Shown here piece by piece: positions 20,325 to 31,326 of a stretch of 64,000 nt of DNA. This DNA comes from Hyaloperonospora brassicae (Eukaryota; Oomycota; Peronosporomycetes; Peronosporales; Peronosporaceae). The stretch lies in NCBI GenBank assembly GCA_947650285.1, contig CANTFL010001076.1, positions 1 through 64,000 of the forward strand. The letters are read 5' to 3'. The position numbers and the translations under genes were made by a program. Numbering within the stretch: position 1 is the stretch's first letter; each line of letters starts with the position of its first letter. Below the pieces are notes generated by a model. The model was given only the letters and a program-made list of their open reading frames with translations. It did no database searches and was not told the DNA's origin.

Positions 20325-21402
20325 CTGTTGCGCAGGAGGGCAATGCCTGTGGGAGGAAGAGCTGCTTGCTGACTTGACGATGAATAGATTAACGGCGCGT
20401 TTGCTGCACTTGTTGGTGGTGCGTGGAGAGTTGTTGTGGTTCGGTATGGTCTGGTGACGAAAGGGGTCGTGAGTCGGTTGGCGCGTTTCGAAGGGCTTTG
20501 GGGTTCGTTTCGAGTCGAGATAACGGAGCAAGACAAGTCCATTGACGCGTCGCGTTTGAGTCACTACCACTTGCTACGTGGGCAGTCACTTTTGATGAAT
20601 GTACTTGTCGATTTCTTCTCTGATACCCATTTGATGATGGCAACCGAACGGTAGACCGCAGCATGTCGTGGGGCCGTAAGTGAGAGACTTGATGTATGTT
20701 TGCAGATACGCAGTCGACAGTTCGTGGAAAGAGAGAACATGCGTCGACGTGTGATCTACGTCTTACACTGGTTGACGTTGTGTACCGCGTTCGTGAATAT
20801 CTGCTGAGAAGCTCGTGCTCGTACGTGCCATGTCACCACAAGACGTCCTCCACGGCAGATATCATTCGGGACAAAGTACACACAGCTCAACAGCGTTCAG
20901 CAGGACTACAACAACTCGAGCTTGGGCAGACAGACTATTGTAAGGCTGCGGTCGCTATAGCCTGGCCATGATGACGCGCTCTAGCTTTGACACGAACCAG
21001 GCACTGGATGTGGCCATCTCCGGACAAGTTCCTGGTGTGTGCGTAGGCTCTGACTGCTATAAAACTTACGCCACGCGAGTTTCACGTCTTTTTGCGATGG
21101 CCAAACTCGTGATATACTGTTGAGCTTTTATGCGGAACAACTTGAGTTGTGGACGTCGAAACACTGACACGACTTGTGCACGGCACGTACTTCACGGTGT
21201 TGAGCCAGCTGCGCGGCGTAAGACTCCAGGTGGTCGATAAGACCTAGACACGTCATTCAAAAAACAGTCAGATTGTGCGTCCGACGCATAGGACAACGTC
21301 CGGTGCGCGCGTGTCGTTTCAGCTGGGCTGTACTTGACTAATCACACACTCTGCTTGGCGCTGCAGTCGTACCTTATAGCAGATGCGTGGCATCAGCTCA
21401 CA
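20325..21402. other. Intergenic, no gene recognised
   Basis: Convergent 3' ends: the secreted protein ends at 20324 (+) and EB1 ends at 21403 (-). Only short overlapping frames are present. A 51-codon frame from ATG 20968 (+) and a 91-codon frame at 20696-20971 (+) show no recognisable motif and I do not call them. Confidence 0.6.
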
Positions 21403-22321
21403 TCAGAACGGCACTTCCGCATCGTGTTCGTCTTCCTCCGTCGCATACAGCACATCAAGGATCGATAGACCCAGCAAATTCGTCTGCGCGCTCGAAGTCT
21501 TGGCCAGCTCCACGGCGTGCACCAGCTCTCCAATCGCCTCCAACTTCTCTGCGTAGAACTCACGCTCCTTCTCCGTGCGTTTGATCTGCCACCAACGTCA
21601 AGCTAAGCTAAGAACCAGACCAGCAAACACGAGTCCCAACCAAACCAAACCAAAAAAAAACACACACACACAAACACACACGCACAGCGTCCCGCAGCTC
21701 GCGGATCTGCGCCACGAGCGCCTCCTTCTCTTCCATCAGTCCCCTGCTCGTGATCGTCAGCTGTTGCATCGTCCCCAGCATCGCCTGAAACTCCCACTGC
21801 GCTTGTGCGTCGTCACAGCGCTCTGCCTTTCCAGCGCGCACTCGTTTCGTCCTCGTCACCGTCGACAGCGCGCGCTCAGCGCTCCCGCCCGCGCTGTATT
21901 GGTACGCGGAGCCCCCTCTTCCTTTTGCCCGCTGCGCACGGGCGTCGTAGCGACTCGCTCCCCGGGGCGCGTGGCGGTCGTAAAAGGTCTTGAGCCACTG
22001 CAACAACTCGAGATGGTCCTCGTCCGTGCCCCGAACGAGACGGGCCACGGCGACGTCTGCGCCCACGCCCAGCGCTGCCAAACTCTGCTGCAGCAGTGCG
22101 TAGTTGCGCAGAAACTCGTGCGGGTGCGCTGCTGTCCAATGCACTTGCGCCATTTCCACGCGGTGCGGAGAAGAAGGAGACGACGACGCGGCGTCCACCA
22201 CCTGACACGCGATCGCGCCGGAGCTCAGCTGCTCGACGCGCGTCAGCTCCGTCTCGCACAGCGCGTTGAGCCACAGGAGGAGGCGCTTGTGCCCCAGACA
22301 CGACGGGCGCGCGCGGCTCAT
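21403..22321 (-). CDS. EB1: EB1-family microtubule plus-end-tracking protein
   Basis: Two exons on the minus strand: 22321-21686 and 21585-21403, joined across a 100-bp intron (donor GTGCGT, acceptor GCAG), in phase 0, giving 272 residues. The N-terminal calponin-homology domain (about 10-115) shows the EB1 signatures LLLWLNALCETELTRVEQL and LVRGTDEDHLELLQWLKTFYD. A basic linker follows. The coiled coil and EB homology domain span the splice (…RELRDA / IKRTEKEREFYAEKL…), with EREFY matching the ERDFY motif of EB1 and ILDVLYATEED matching its IVDILYATDE. The acidic EEY/F tail of animal EB1 is absent; the protein ends in VPF. EB1 binds growing microtubule ends and recruits partners. The gene is transcribed away from MPS1. 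Confidence 0.93.
21641..21685 (-). repeat. Simple repeat in the EB1 intron
   Basis: A CAAAC-type run, a run of nine A and a CA-dinucleotide tract with minor interruptions lie inside the EB1 intron. On the coding strand the intron therefore begins with a GT-rich stretch right after the donor. Confidence 0.85.
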
Positions 22322-22764
22322 GGCGTGCGACAATCGACAGTCCCGTCGTCGGTTCCCACGCTCACGCACGGCCCGAGTCGGCCCGTCGTCATGTCTTTTC
22401 TCGGCTTTGGTCGGCGCTCGCGGCGGGTTACCCGCTGAAGTAGCAGCAGTAGCAGCCGCAGCAATTGCGAGCCGGGGTACACCTCGGATCCGCTTGCTGC
22501 GGATTGGTCGAAAAGCACAGACGGTGCCACGCGCGTGCACTGCGGTCGCGCATTGGTTGAAATGGCCGCAACGGGTACCCCTCGAAGTGCACGACCCGCT
22601 GATTGGTCCACTCGGCCGCGCCGCGCGCGCGACCATCACTCTGCGCGCGCATTCGCTGCCGTCGCTCTCGCACGCGGTGGCAGCTTCAACGCGGGGGATC
22701 GCAGCGGCCGCGTGACGTGGCGGCGCACCTGCGAGTGCGCGTCCAGCGGTCGACCAGCTACGCG
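22322..22764. promoter_or_regulatory. Bidirectional promoter between EB1 and MPS1
   Basis: The 443 bp between the two divergent start codons are GC-rich. They contain three inverted CCAAT boxes (ATTGG) at 22503, 22552 and 22602, spaced 49 and 50 bp. Two lie in a loosely repeated context (GGGTAC-CTCG … GATTGGTC). CCAAT boxes are the classic NF-Y site and are common in divergent cell-cycle promoters. No clear oomycete initiator was found. Confidence 0.7.
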
Positions 22765-25700
22765 ATGGCGCAGCGCTCGGACGATAAGGAGAATGAGGCG
22801 CCCGACGTCGCGCGGGCGACGCGGCTCGACGCGCTCGTGGCGCAGTTGCCGGTACCCACAATGCGGTACACGGACCGCTTGGGACCCGCAACGCAGCTGT
22901 TGCACATGGGCGAGTCGGCGCAGTCGCTGTTTATGCTGGAGAAGGCCACCGAGCGGCGGCTGCGGCTCGTGCTCGCGCTCAAAGACGCGCCGCGCTCGGC
23001 GGTGACGTGGCTCGAGCTCCTGCGCTGCCCCGTGGGCGGCCGTCCCGGAAAGTACAACCAGATCCGACTGCTGCGACGCGCGCTGACGTGCACCGACTCG
23101 ACGGCCGCGCGCGCGAGTGCCGCGTACACGGAGATGTGCATTATGTTGGCCAAACTGAGCGAGTGAGAGGAGAGAGAGAGAGCGCGCGCGCGGTTTGGCG
23201 GTGGAGCTGATGCGTTGTTGTGTGTGTTCGTCTCTCTATCTCTCTGTGTGTGTGGCAGTAGTGACGCGGGCGTTCGGCAGAACTTTCACGAGATGAGAAA
23301 GCGGCGGGTGGGCGAGTTGCAGCCGCTTCGGTACGAGGAAGAGGCGGCGTTCGAGTACAGAGTCGGTGCGTGGGGATGGATGCGGGAGAGAGACGAGAGA
23401 CGAGCGATAAGGGGCTGTGCAAGTGTCTGTTTCTGATGGGGTCGTATGTGTGGTTTGTGTGTTTGTGCTTGTAGGGAACGCAGAGACAGCAGATGAGGTG
23501 CTGGAGCTGGGCGTGCAGAATGGAGCGTTGACAGTGGCGCAGAAGGAGGAACTGTGGCAGCGGGTTGTTGCGGGTCGGGCAGGGTGGGTCGCAGCGTTCT
23601 CAGGCTCGCCGCAAGAGCAGCGAGTGCTGGCGTTACGCACCAAGATGCGGGCACTTCGGAGGACTCAGGAGCGCTGTGTGACGGACAAAGCGCCGAGTGA
23701 TGGGAAGGCAGTTGTGGTCACTCCGCGCGGTGGAAGCGCTACGACGGCACTCGATCCGCTGAACTACTCGACACCTGTTGGGTGTAGCACAGGACGGGAC
23801 GGTTCTGCTTTCACGCCTTTGTACACCGTGACGCAGGCGCAACAAGGGACGCCAGTGTCTCAAGGTCGGTACGGAGTGGGGTTTTCTACTGTGTCAAAGG
23901 CACCTCGGACTGGTAATCTATCACCGTTGCTTACGACGCCGTCGCTTCCGACGCGGTCGGGTCTCAAGTCACAGTCAACGTCGAGGAAGCCGACTGCGCG
24001 TTTTATGCTAGGTGCAGTTGGTTCTTGGCTGAGAATTGATGTGTCACTACTACGATGTGCTAATACGTGTTTACTATAGGAGGACCGCCACTTCGTGTGA
24101 TTGCTTCTAATCGTGACGATGAAGATGATGATGATAATGACGAAGGAGCCGCACTAGGAAACGAAGGATCTGTGACTAAACCCAGCAAGCCGATGGCTTC
24201 AATAAAGGTTCGTGGCCAGCTTGATAACGTCTTAGGGTGTAACTTATGGGCGCTGATTCGACTTTTTCCAGGAAGCTAACGACAACCCATCTGTACTAAA
24301 ATCAGACGCGAATCCCAAACCTAGAATTGATGTGGGTGATATTTCGCATATCCTGAAATGGAATCCGGACAAAAACATGGATGCGAAAGGAACTTCTGTC
24401 ACTAGCAAAGACGCGAGACTTCCGATTTGCAAACCAGTCCAGCCAACGGTAGATGCCGCACGAGCTAAAAGGACTGGAGGAGAAACAAAGCGAGAGAAAT
24501 CATCAGAAGCGCAGCCTGTGCCACCAGTGGGAGTGCAGAGGCATCTAGAAAAAGAGGGGGTAGCACAGGTGCAGACGAAGGCGACAGTATCTTTCGGCAA
24601 ATCTTCTGGTCTTGACCAGCTTCGGTCCCCTAAGGTAAAAGAGTTGCCGGACGGTAGAGCAGACACAGCTATGGGATCCCATGGGCCGCCAAGCAGCAGC
24701 AACACAACAGCAAACGATCACTTCCGTTCCCCGAAGCGCCAGCATCTTGACCCGAGTGTAGCTATAGCGAAGAACTATGCCGATATGGATTCACCAGTTC
24801 GCGGCACTTTCTCTCCACAGCTTCGCTTAGGCTCACCGAGCTCCGTATCGTCATCGTCATCCCCTCCTGTGGCGTCAATGAGCAGTGCCTCGTCCCGGGA
24901 CGCCTTGGATTCGCTGACGAGCAAAGTCGTGGTAGGTTCTTTTGCTTTTGTCGGTGATGCATAATTATACCCACCTAATCTGTTGTGTTGTGTTGTATGA
25001 TACTATAGGTGAACGGGTTGAGGTACATAAAGCTGGAGCAGATTGGAAGTGGGGGCAGCAGCAAAGTTTACAGGATGCTTGGCCCCGATCTGAAAATATA
25101 CGCTCTGAAGAAGATCAAGCTGAAAAAGCTCGATGCGCAAAGTATCGCCCAATATACGAATGAGATAAATTTGCTGCAACGACTACAAGGAAATCCGCAC
25201 ATCATTAAGCTCATTGCTGCTGAGCAGGATTTGCAGCAGCGACAGATTAATGTGGTACGTTTTCTCGATCTCATATCGTTGTTTGTTGTTAACGTCTAAC
25301 GTGATGTGCTTTCTAAGATAATGGAACATGGTGAGATCGACTTGAGCGAACGACTCCGCAATTTGAGAGGCGGCATGGATGAAAACCTATTACGAGTGAT
25401 ATGGACTCAAATGCTTCAAGCGGTGGATGCCATTCACAAGATGCGGATTATTCACGGTCAGTCTTGGTGAGGTATTGCGAGAGATGGTGGGTTTCGTTTG
25501 ACACTATGTGTTGCAGGCGATTTGAAACCGGCGAATTTCTTGTTCGTAAACGGCGCACTGAAGCTAATTGACTTTGGCATCGCAAAGGCCATTCCTTCCA
25601 ATGACACGACGAACATCGAGCGCGACAGTCAGATTGGCACCGTCAACTTTATGTCTCCGGAGGCTATTCAGGGGAATACGATGCCGAATGGCGACCGTGA

Positions 25701-26269
25701 TCCGAAAGGAAAGATGAAGGTAGGGCTGGCGATACGTGAGACGTCAAGAAGTGTTGTGTTGTTTTATTTTCTCATGCTTGAATGTGTAGGTTGGTCGTGC
25801 AAGTGACATTTGGTCGCTAGGGTGCATTCTCTACCAGATTGTGTACTCGAAGCCTCCGTTTGCGGATGTGCACAACATCATCGAGAAATTCCGCTGTATC
25901 ATTGATCCGGCGATACCGATTCCATTTCCGCCGCTGCGGAACAAAGACCTGGAAGACGTGATTCGGTCCTGCTTGCAGCGGGAACATCGCCTTCGACCTC
26001 CGATCACTGGAGACGGCGGTTTGTTGAACCACTCATTTCTGCAGACTGCAGGCTCGAGCGCATCCGTGTCATCAAGTGCCACAGTGACCATAGCGAACGC
26101 TCCTCAAGTTCTCTCGCAACTCGGTGGTTTGTTGCGCGCTCAGGGAGTCCCCGCTGGTCGCGTTGACATGTTCATGTCCATCGGACAAGAAGGCTTGCAG
26201 AACGCGAGCAGTGGTGTATCTCGGATACGTTGTCTTAACAACACGCAAGAGCGCCAGACAGATATTTAA
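22765..26269 (+). CDS. MPS1: Mps1/TTK spindle-assembly-checkpoint kinase
   Basis: Nine exons: 22765-23162, 23259-23365, 23475-24011, 24080-24207, 24272-24931, 25009-25254, 25318-25456, 25517-25719, 25790-26269. All introns are GT-AG and phases agree, giving 965 residues. A KEN box sits at residues 8-10. The N-terminal region resembles the Mps1/Bub1 TPR fold ([18 protein letters not shown]…[11 protein letters not shown]). A long low-complexity Ser/Pro linker follows. The kinase domain starts near 611 and is complete: glycine loop GSGGSSKVY (623-631), K644 in YALKK, catalytic HGDLKPANF (738-746), DFG (757-759), and activation loop [11 protein letters not shown]. These match Mps1 in particular. 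Mps1 acts at kinetochores, phosphorylating KNL1 and starting the checkpoint. The last exon carries a Ser-rich tail past the kinase; an unseen final intron is possible. Confidence 0.93.
23166..23190 (+). repeat. GA/CG simple repeat in MPS1 intron 1
   Basis: Alternating GA then GC dinucleotides just after the first MPS1 donor site (GTGAGA). Confidence 0.8.
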
Positions 26270-29200
26270 TTTCCGTGTTGCTGTCTGCTTTTTTTCTTCC
26301 TTTTGCTGATCGAAGCAATGAGTGTGGGGAGAGAGAGGAAGGAGATCATGAGTGATCGAACGGCTCGAAGAAGCGGTAGTAGTACCGAAACGACTTAACG
26401 GACTTTGCCAGGTACATCGTTTGCCCTTCAGATTGTACGATAGCTGACACCACTTCGGGTCGATGTGGCTGACAATTTAGGCTCGGCGATAATAGTAAAT
26501 TACGGCACAAATTCTGCCAACTTTTGCTTAGATTACCTCCCGTTTTGCAATCAGCAAAGGGATGTCGACCGTAAATCGATTGTCTGTGCAATGACTACCG
26601 GTGAAGAGAAGAAAACGCTGTCGAACAGCTCCGACTTTGCTGAGACGTACGTGATCGTTGCCGCTTCATACCAGCAGTAAATTTATGTTCTTGTACGTTC
26701 ATCATCGTCGATTTTACTTGGAAGCGTCAAAAGCTTTGCACGTGCCGATCGCTCGCAAAACGGTCGTGGCAACAAGAGCATACGCGCCCGCCGATGATTG
26801 ACTCTGCTACTGACTACAGCAACTCAAAGCACCAATTGCCTTCATCCCCATCGCAATAAATTGCTCAGCGAACAATGCATCAGACTTCGGGCCTGCGTTC
26901 GAGCCCATCTTCTTTCCAACGGGCGTTGTACGTAACTTTTCGATCAGTCGGGCTGACAGGCTACTACAGCATGCGTAGCAAGTAAATTGCACAGGCGACG
27001 TGCATGCTATTGTACACAGGTGTACGTGTCTTGGAGGTACGAAAGGCGGTCATTGAACGTCGTTCTGGGGATGACAGGGAACTTCCTGACACGTAATCAG
27101 TTTCTTAGATCTACGAAGTTTTGCGCCTGCCACGCGTGTCCACCTCAATAGTTTACTTGGATGCTTGCGAATGCAAAATCATCTCCCACAAAATTGTCCA
27201 TGTACGCTTGAGAAAGCGATTCCGTCAAGGCAGCGTGTGTAGCATTGTGCTAGACCACCGATTGAAGTTGTTTCACCTGAGCGTCTGTCGGACCACGCGC
27301 GTCGCTTACTTACAAACAGCATGAAGTCAGTTGCATTGTCGTTTGCATCAGCCAGTACCACAAAACGCTGGCAAGTTCTTCCACACATAGCTCCGTTAAT
27401 GCTTCTCTTATTCCAATCACTGGCCAAGTGGTATCTCCAAATGCTGACCGGACACGCTGTATTTCGATGGTCAAGTAGAGGCGATCAAGGGCACAAGAAT
27501 GCAGCTTTCGTCGATCGCCGTTTTGGCGATAGCAAGCCATATTGGCCGAGCATACAGCCACCATAAGATACTGCAATCGCACCTTGTCTCACAACGAGCT
27601 CTATGAAAGCGTCGTTCGTTTCATTTCTCGCGACAACTTCAGCTGAACTTCTTGACGACGATTATTGCAGTAGCTAAGCACCCTCATTATCCATTGGGCC
27701 ACGTAGCGCTCTGGAGTGTACGTACAATCGCTGGAAGACGATGGTTTCACCACTGACCGCAATGTTCGGATAGTCTCTAGAGCCCTCATCATAGTTGACC
27801 GATGGATTGTGTAGTTACTTGTTAGTCTCTACAACGTTTACGTTGCCAAAATCATCTCGAGCATCGTCAACCGCCGCCCGATGGTTATCAAAACGTTGCT
27901 ACAGCTTCCATCACCTTTTTTAGGTGCCAATGTGCCACTTAGATCCCTGACGAGAGTGTAAGCCGTCTCAGCATCCGCCTCAACGTCGGATACTGCTGGC
28001 CTGCCTTCTTGCCCCGTCCAAGCACAACGCCAAAAGTTATACAACGAACTATCGTCCACCGCACTGGCGTTTCGTTCCCATCATGCGTACTCGGGTGCGA
28101 ATAGCTGAAGACTCTTGGTCAGCTGCAGTCTAGTTCGCTTGTAAGCCGACACTTGTGAATGAACCGTGTTCCACGCTGGATCGGTAGTATCGCCAGATGA
28201 ATGGCTGCCTTGCTGCCCAACGCAGACACTTGCTGTCATGTTGCAATCGAATTGTCAAGCTTGCCGTCGTCGCCGTCTTTAGCTTGGAAGCACCTCTAGA
28301 CACGTCGCTTTCAGTGTCGCAAGTTCAGTCTGATCTGCTACAAAGTGTCCAGCCAGCGTATCGTTGGTAGCCCGCCAAGTCACTGCATGATAGCGAGGTC
28401 TGTTCGCGGAAAAGATCGTGAGTCCGTCGCGATTATGAAAGCACAAGTGTGCGCTGTGACCATAGCAACGATCCAAGTCGAAACGTCAGTTGCAGTGCAC
28501 GCCTGGAGCTGCGTCTTCGACACAGTCCAAGTGAACTACTAACAAGCTTCTATCTTTGGTGCAACAAATGCGTTTAGCCAAGTTCCTGTGCTTTGGACTT
28601 TACGCTTCCACGTCCCATCACATTCGGCTTCGACTCGTCGTACGTACATCGCTCTGAGTTGTTTCAAGGCGCCGCTAATCAGACGTTGATCGACTCTATG
28701 GCATGAAACACCACAGGACGCTCAACTTGTAGAATCGATTGGATACTCGGGACTGGACCCCCAAAACCTGAGCCACTTTTTCAATGGGTACGAGAGCGAT
28801 CCCCTCAGTTGCGATGTAGCAGCCTATAGCACTGTCAAACTCCTTTGACTCGGTCGTGCACCAAACAATGGCTCACACGGCGTCAAGTGTCGCTCACTAT
28901 GTATAGAGCCGTGCGTTTCACACTCGACGAACATGAGGTACATCCTCATCTATCATTGACTAACATTGCGTCACGCATCTTTCGCCTTTGCATCCGGGAC
29001 ATGTTTTGCCGCGTTCCAACCTGAAGCTCTGACGACTTTTGTAGCCATATTGCTTAGCTTTTACTCCACGTGTGCGACAATCTGTAAAGCATCGGCAGCT
29101 TAGCCATATATTCTGCGTGCACGCACACTGCAATCAGATAGCAGCACCTAATTACATATCGAAGCATGACCGTATGCATAGACTGTCTCATGTGGCACAG

Positions 29201-30712
29201 CAGATGGTGCGCCTGTAGCGATTGTCACTTCGGTCATACATATGAATTGCATTTGTTACAAGGATTGCTTGTCGTTCACATCTTCAAGGGCCCTATCAGT
29301 TGTGTGATCGCATGCGAGTGAAACTGCTGTTGCCAGAACTTACGCGCGTGACGATTCTCAATAAAGTTCACCTAACATCCTATTAGGACAACTGTGGCAT
29401 CGTCATTGCTTTGTGTGCCTAATTGCCAAACTGGGGCATATGCCGAAACTGTTGGTTCTTATTTATGCATATATGTACATGTTTTAGAACGTTGCTACAT
29501 CGATTGATTTTCGATTTGGTCCATCGATAGCTTCTTCCTATTTTACGCACAGACAGAGAGGATACATGGGATTGGCATCGTCAGATCGCCAAACGAATGT
29601 CTCATTGCCTGCAAAGTGGCCGGCGGTACCAATTGCCCACGTCGCGGCCAAAGACGCACGTTATTTGACCACCTTCGCAATGCGTTGCCCAAGCGTTTGA
29701 CATTCGCATCAAATCGTCCACGTCGACATGCTTTGGTTCTCGCTCGATTGCACTTGGCATTCGCCTCACCCGCTCCTTTCGTCCTGGACGAGCGCAATCT
29801 CGTGCCCGTCTTGTTGGTACCTTAGCTTGTCCACAGTGGCGTGATCTATGTCGTGCAGGACACGACTCAGGTCGGCACCCATTCATCCGCCCCACCACTG
29901 GCTGCTTGTGGCCAAGCGGCGAGTCTTCGTTCCACAGCTACCGCTCTTGACGTATTGGATTTGATGATGGCAAGTGTAGGTAGTGTCTTGCAGCGCTTGG
30001 ACAACAGCCCATTGTGTGCGGTAGCGAACAAACGCCTGTAGAACCAAATGTCCAGCGCCCTTCATGTCGATGATCCAGGGCGGCTGTAAACCCGAGACTA
30101 CGTGTGTCCGTACGCACTCTCTGTTGCCGTGTCATAGGAGGCGGAAGTATGATGGCCCCATAGGCTCCCGGACCTGAGACCTCTGTTGAGGCTCCGTGTC
30201 CTTTGCCGCACGCGGTTCGGCAGTCAAAAGTTGGATGCGTCGCCAGGGGACTGCATTCACTCCCAGGAGCGCAGACCGCGATAGGGGACGGTAAGCAGCG
30301 ATCGCGCGGTCGGGACCACCTGTTTCCCAGGATCCGCGTGTTGTTGTTGTCGCCCGCGTCGCAGCGCTAATCCGACCCGATCGCGGTATAAATGCGGCGA
30401 CTTCGTCTGCGGAGCTCTCGCCTTTTGCATGTCCTCGAGCCCGTGCGTCGGATTTCGCGGGTCCCCACCAGCGCGCGCGAGTGCCCATCTCGACCCGCGC
30501 TCGTGTTCAGACGCAGCGCCAGAACTGAGCGCGAGTCGAGAGATGGGCGACCAGATCTGATGGCGAACCCCACTTGGCCACCCGGAGCTGCTGCCGGGCC
30601 AGTCGCTTGGAGCCAGCGACGGTCGCCAAAGCGCAGAAACAAGACGGACCTGCGTGCTGCAAGTGCCCATCCACTTGGTGGCGGCGCCCTCGAGTCGACT
30701 GCCGCCCCAAGC
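26270..30712. other. Long intergenic region, no gene recognised
   Basis: About 4.4 kb between MPS1 and the first effector-like gene. Only frames under about 130 codons occur, overlapping on both strands. Some minus-strand pieces in 27.2-28.1 kb and 29.5-29.9 kb look moderately protein-like but are broken by stops and match no family I can name. I cannot separate decayed gene from chance. Confidence 0.55.
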
Positions 30713-30728
30713 GGTCACTTTTCAATCG
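30713..30728 (+). promoter_or_regulatory. Oomycete initiator-like element
   Basis: GGTCACTTTTCAATCG matches the oomycete initiator consensus (GCTCATTYYNCAWTTT) at about 12 of 16 positions. It lies 86 bp before the effector-like ATG at 30799, within the usual distance. Confidence 0.5.
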
Positions 30729-30733
30729 GCTTT

Positions 30734-30764
30734 CAGACAGAGAGACAGACAGACAGACACACGC
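30734..30764 (+). repeat. (GACA)n microsatellite in a 5' untranslated region
   Basis: A run of GACA/GAGA units between the initiator-like element and the ATG at 30799. Confidence 0.85.
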
Positions 30765-30798
30765 GCGTACAGCTCTCGTCGCGCCACTTTGCGTTGCA

Positions 30799-31326
30799 AT
30801 GCGCCACGTTTTCTCGCTCGCGGTCTCTGTGGCCGCTCTCATTGCCGTCTGCAGTAGCTTTGGCCGCGCGGAGATCGCCAGCAACGAGGACGACGCGCCG
30901 AACGAGCCCCCTAGGAACCTGACCCGCGTCGTGCACAACCTCGCGGCCCACTTGAAAGCGGAAGCGGATTCCGAAACGCCGTCAGCTCCAGACGAAGAAC
31001 GACTTAGTTTTGAGTTCCTGAAAACTTTCGCTGCGCGGATTCGAGGCAAATCAGTCACAGGAGCTGTGGAAGAAACGGCGACGAAGGCGCAGGCGCTGTC
31101 GCGGTCGGCCTCGCTGTCCAAGTCGGCGAAGGCGGCCGAGGCGAACCCCGCGCCCCAGTTTACCAAGCAAGAAATAGAAGCAGGAACGAAAGCAATGGCG
31201 GACGTGCCACTGACCAAGTGGGGCAAATTCCTCATGGGCCTCAAGATCCTTGCCGGCGCGGGCTTTGCGTGGGCCGTCGCTGCGTCTGTGTACGCAATGG
31301 GTTCGGCGTACACTATGTACCACTGA
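30799..31326 (+). CDS. RxLR-like secreted protein with C-terminal transmembrane segment
   Basis: A 175-residue protein without introns. I chose ATG 30799 because it opens on a signal peptide (hydrophobic core about 7-18, likely cleavage after A24). The mature N-terminus has RNLT at 39-42, a possible degenerate RxLR, followed by a perfect DEER at 65-68. RxLR plus (D)EER is the hallmark of host-translocated oomycete effectors. Residues about 144-168 form one hydrophobic segment close to the C-terminus, suggesting membrane anchoring after delivery. Some downy-mildew RxLR effectors have such anchors and sit in the plant ER; that link is inferred. An initiator-like element and a GACA repeat precede the gene. 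The signal peptide and overall build resemble those of the gene at 36275. Confidence 0.78.
   Translation: MRHVFSLAVSVAALIAVCSSFGRAEIASNEDDAPNEPPRNLTRVVHNLAAHLKAEADSETPSAPDEERLSFEFLKTFAARIRGKSVTGAVEETATKAQALSRSASLSKSAKAAEANPAPQFTKQEIEAGTKAMADVPLTKWGKFLMGLKILAGAGFAWAVAASVYAMGSAYTMYH

Noticed and set aside
19648..20343. 231-codon minus-strand frame opposite the secreted protein
   Set aside because: Low-complexity Arg/Ser/Thr composition typical of an antisense shadow.
20968..21123. 51-codon plus-strand frame upstream of EB1's 3' end
   Set aside because: Too short, no motif, no promoter or splice support.
21640..21660. CCAAA/TTTGG run as a telomere-like repeat
   Set aside because: Oomycete telomeres are TTTAGGG; this is a simple intronic repeat.
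21575..22438. 287-codon plus-strand frame over EB1
   Set aside because: Antisense shadow of the EB1 exon; Arg/His-rich composition from GC-rich antisense.
29543..29898. Minus-strand frames rich in Arg near 29.7 kb as a retroelement fragment
   Set aside because: No retroelement motif could be identified.
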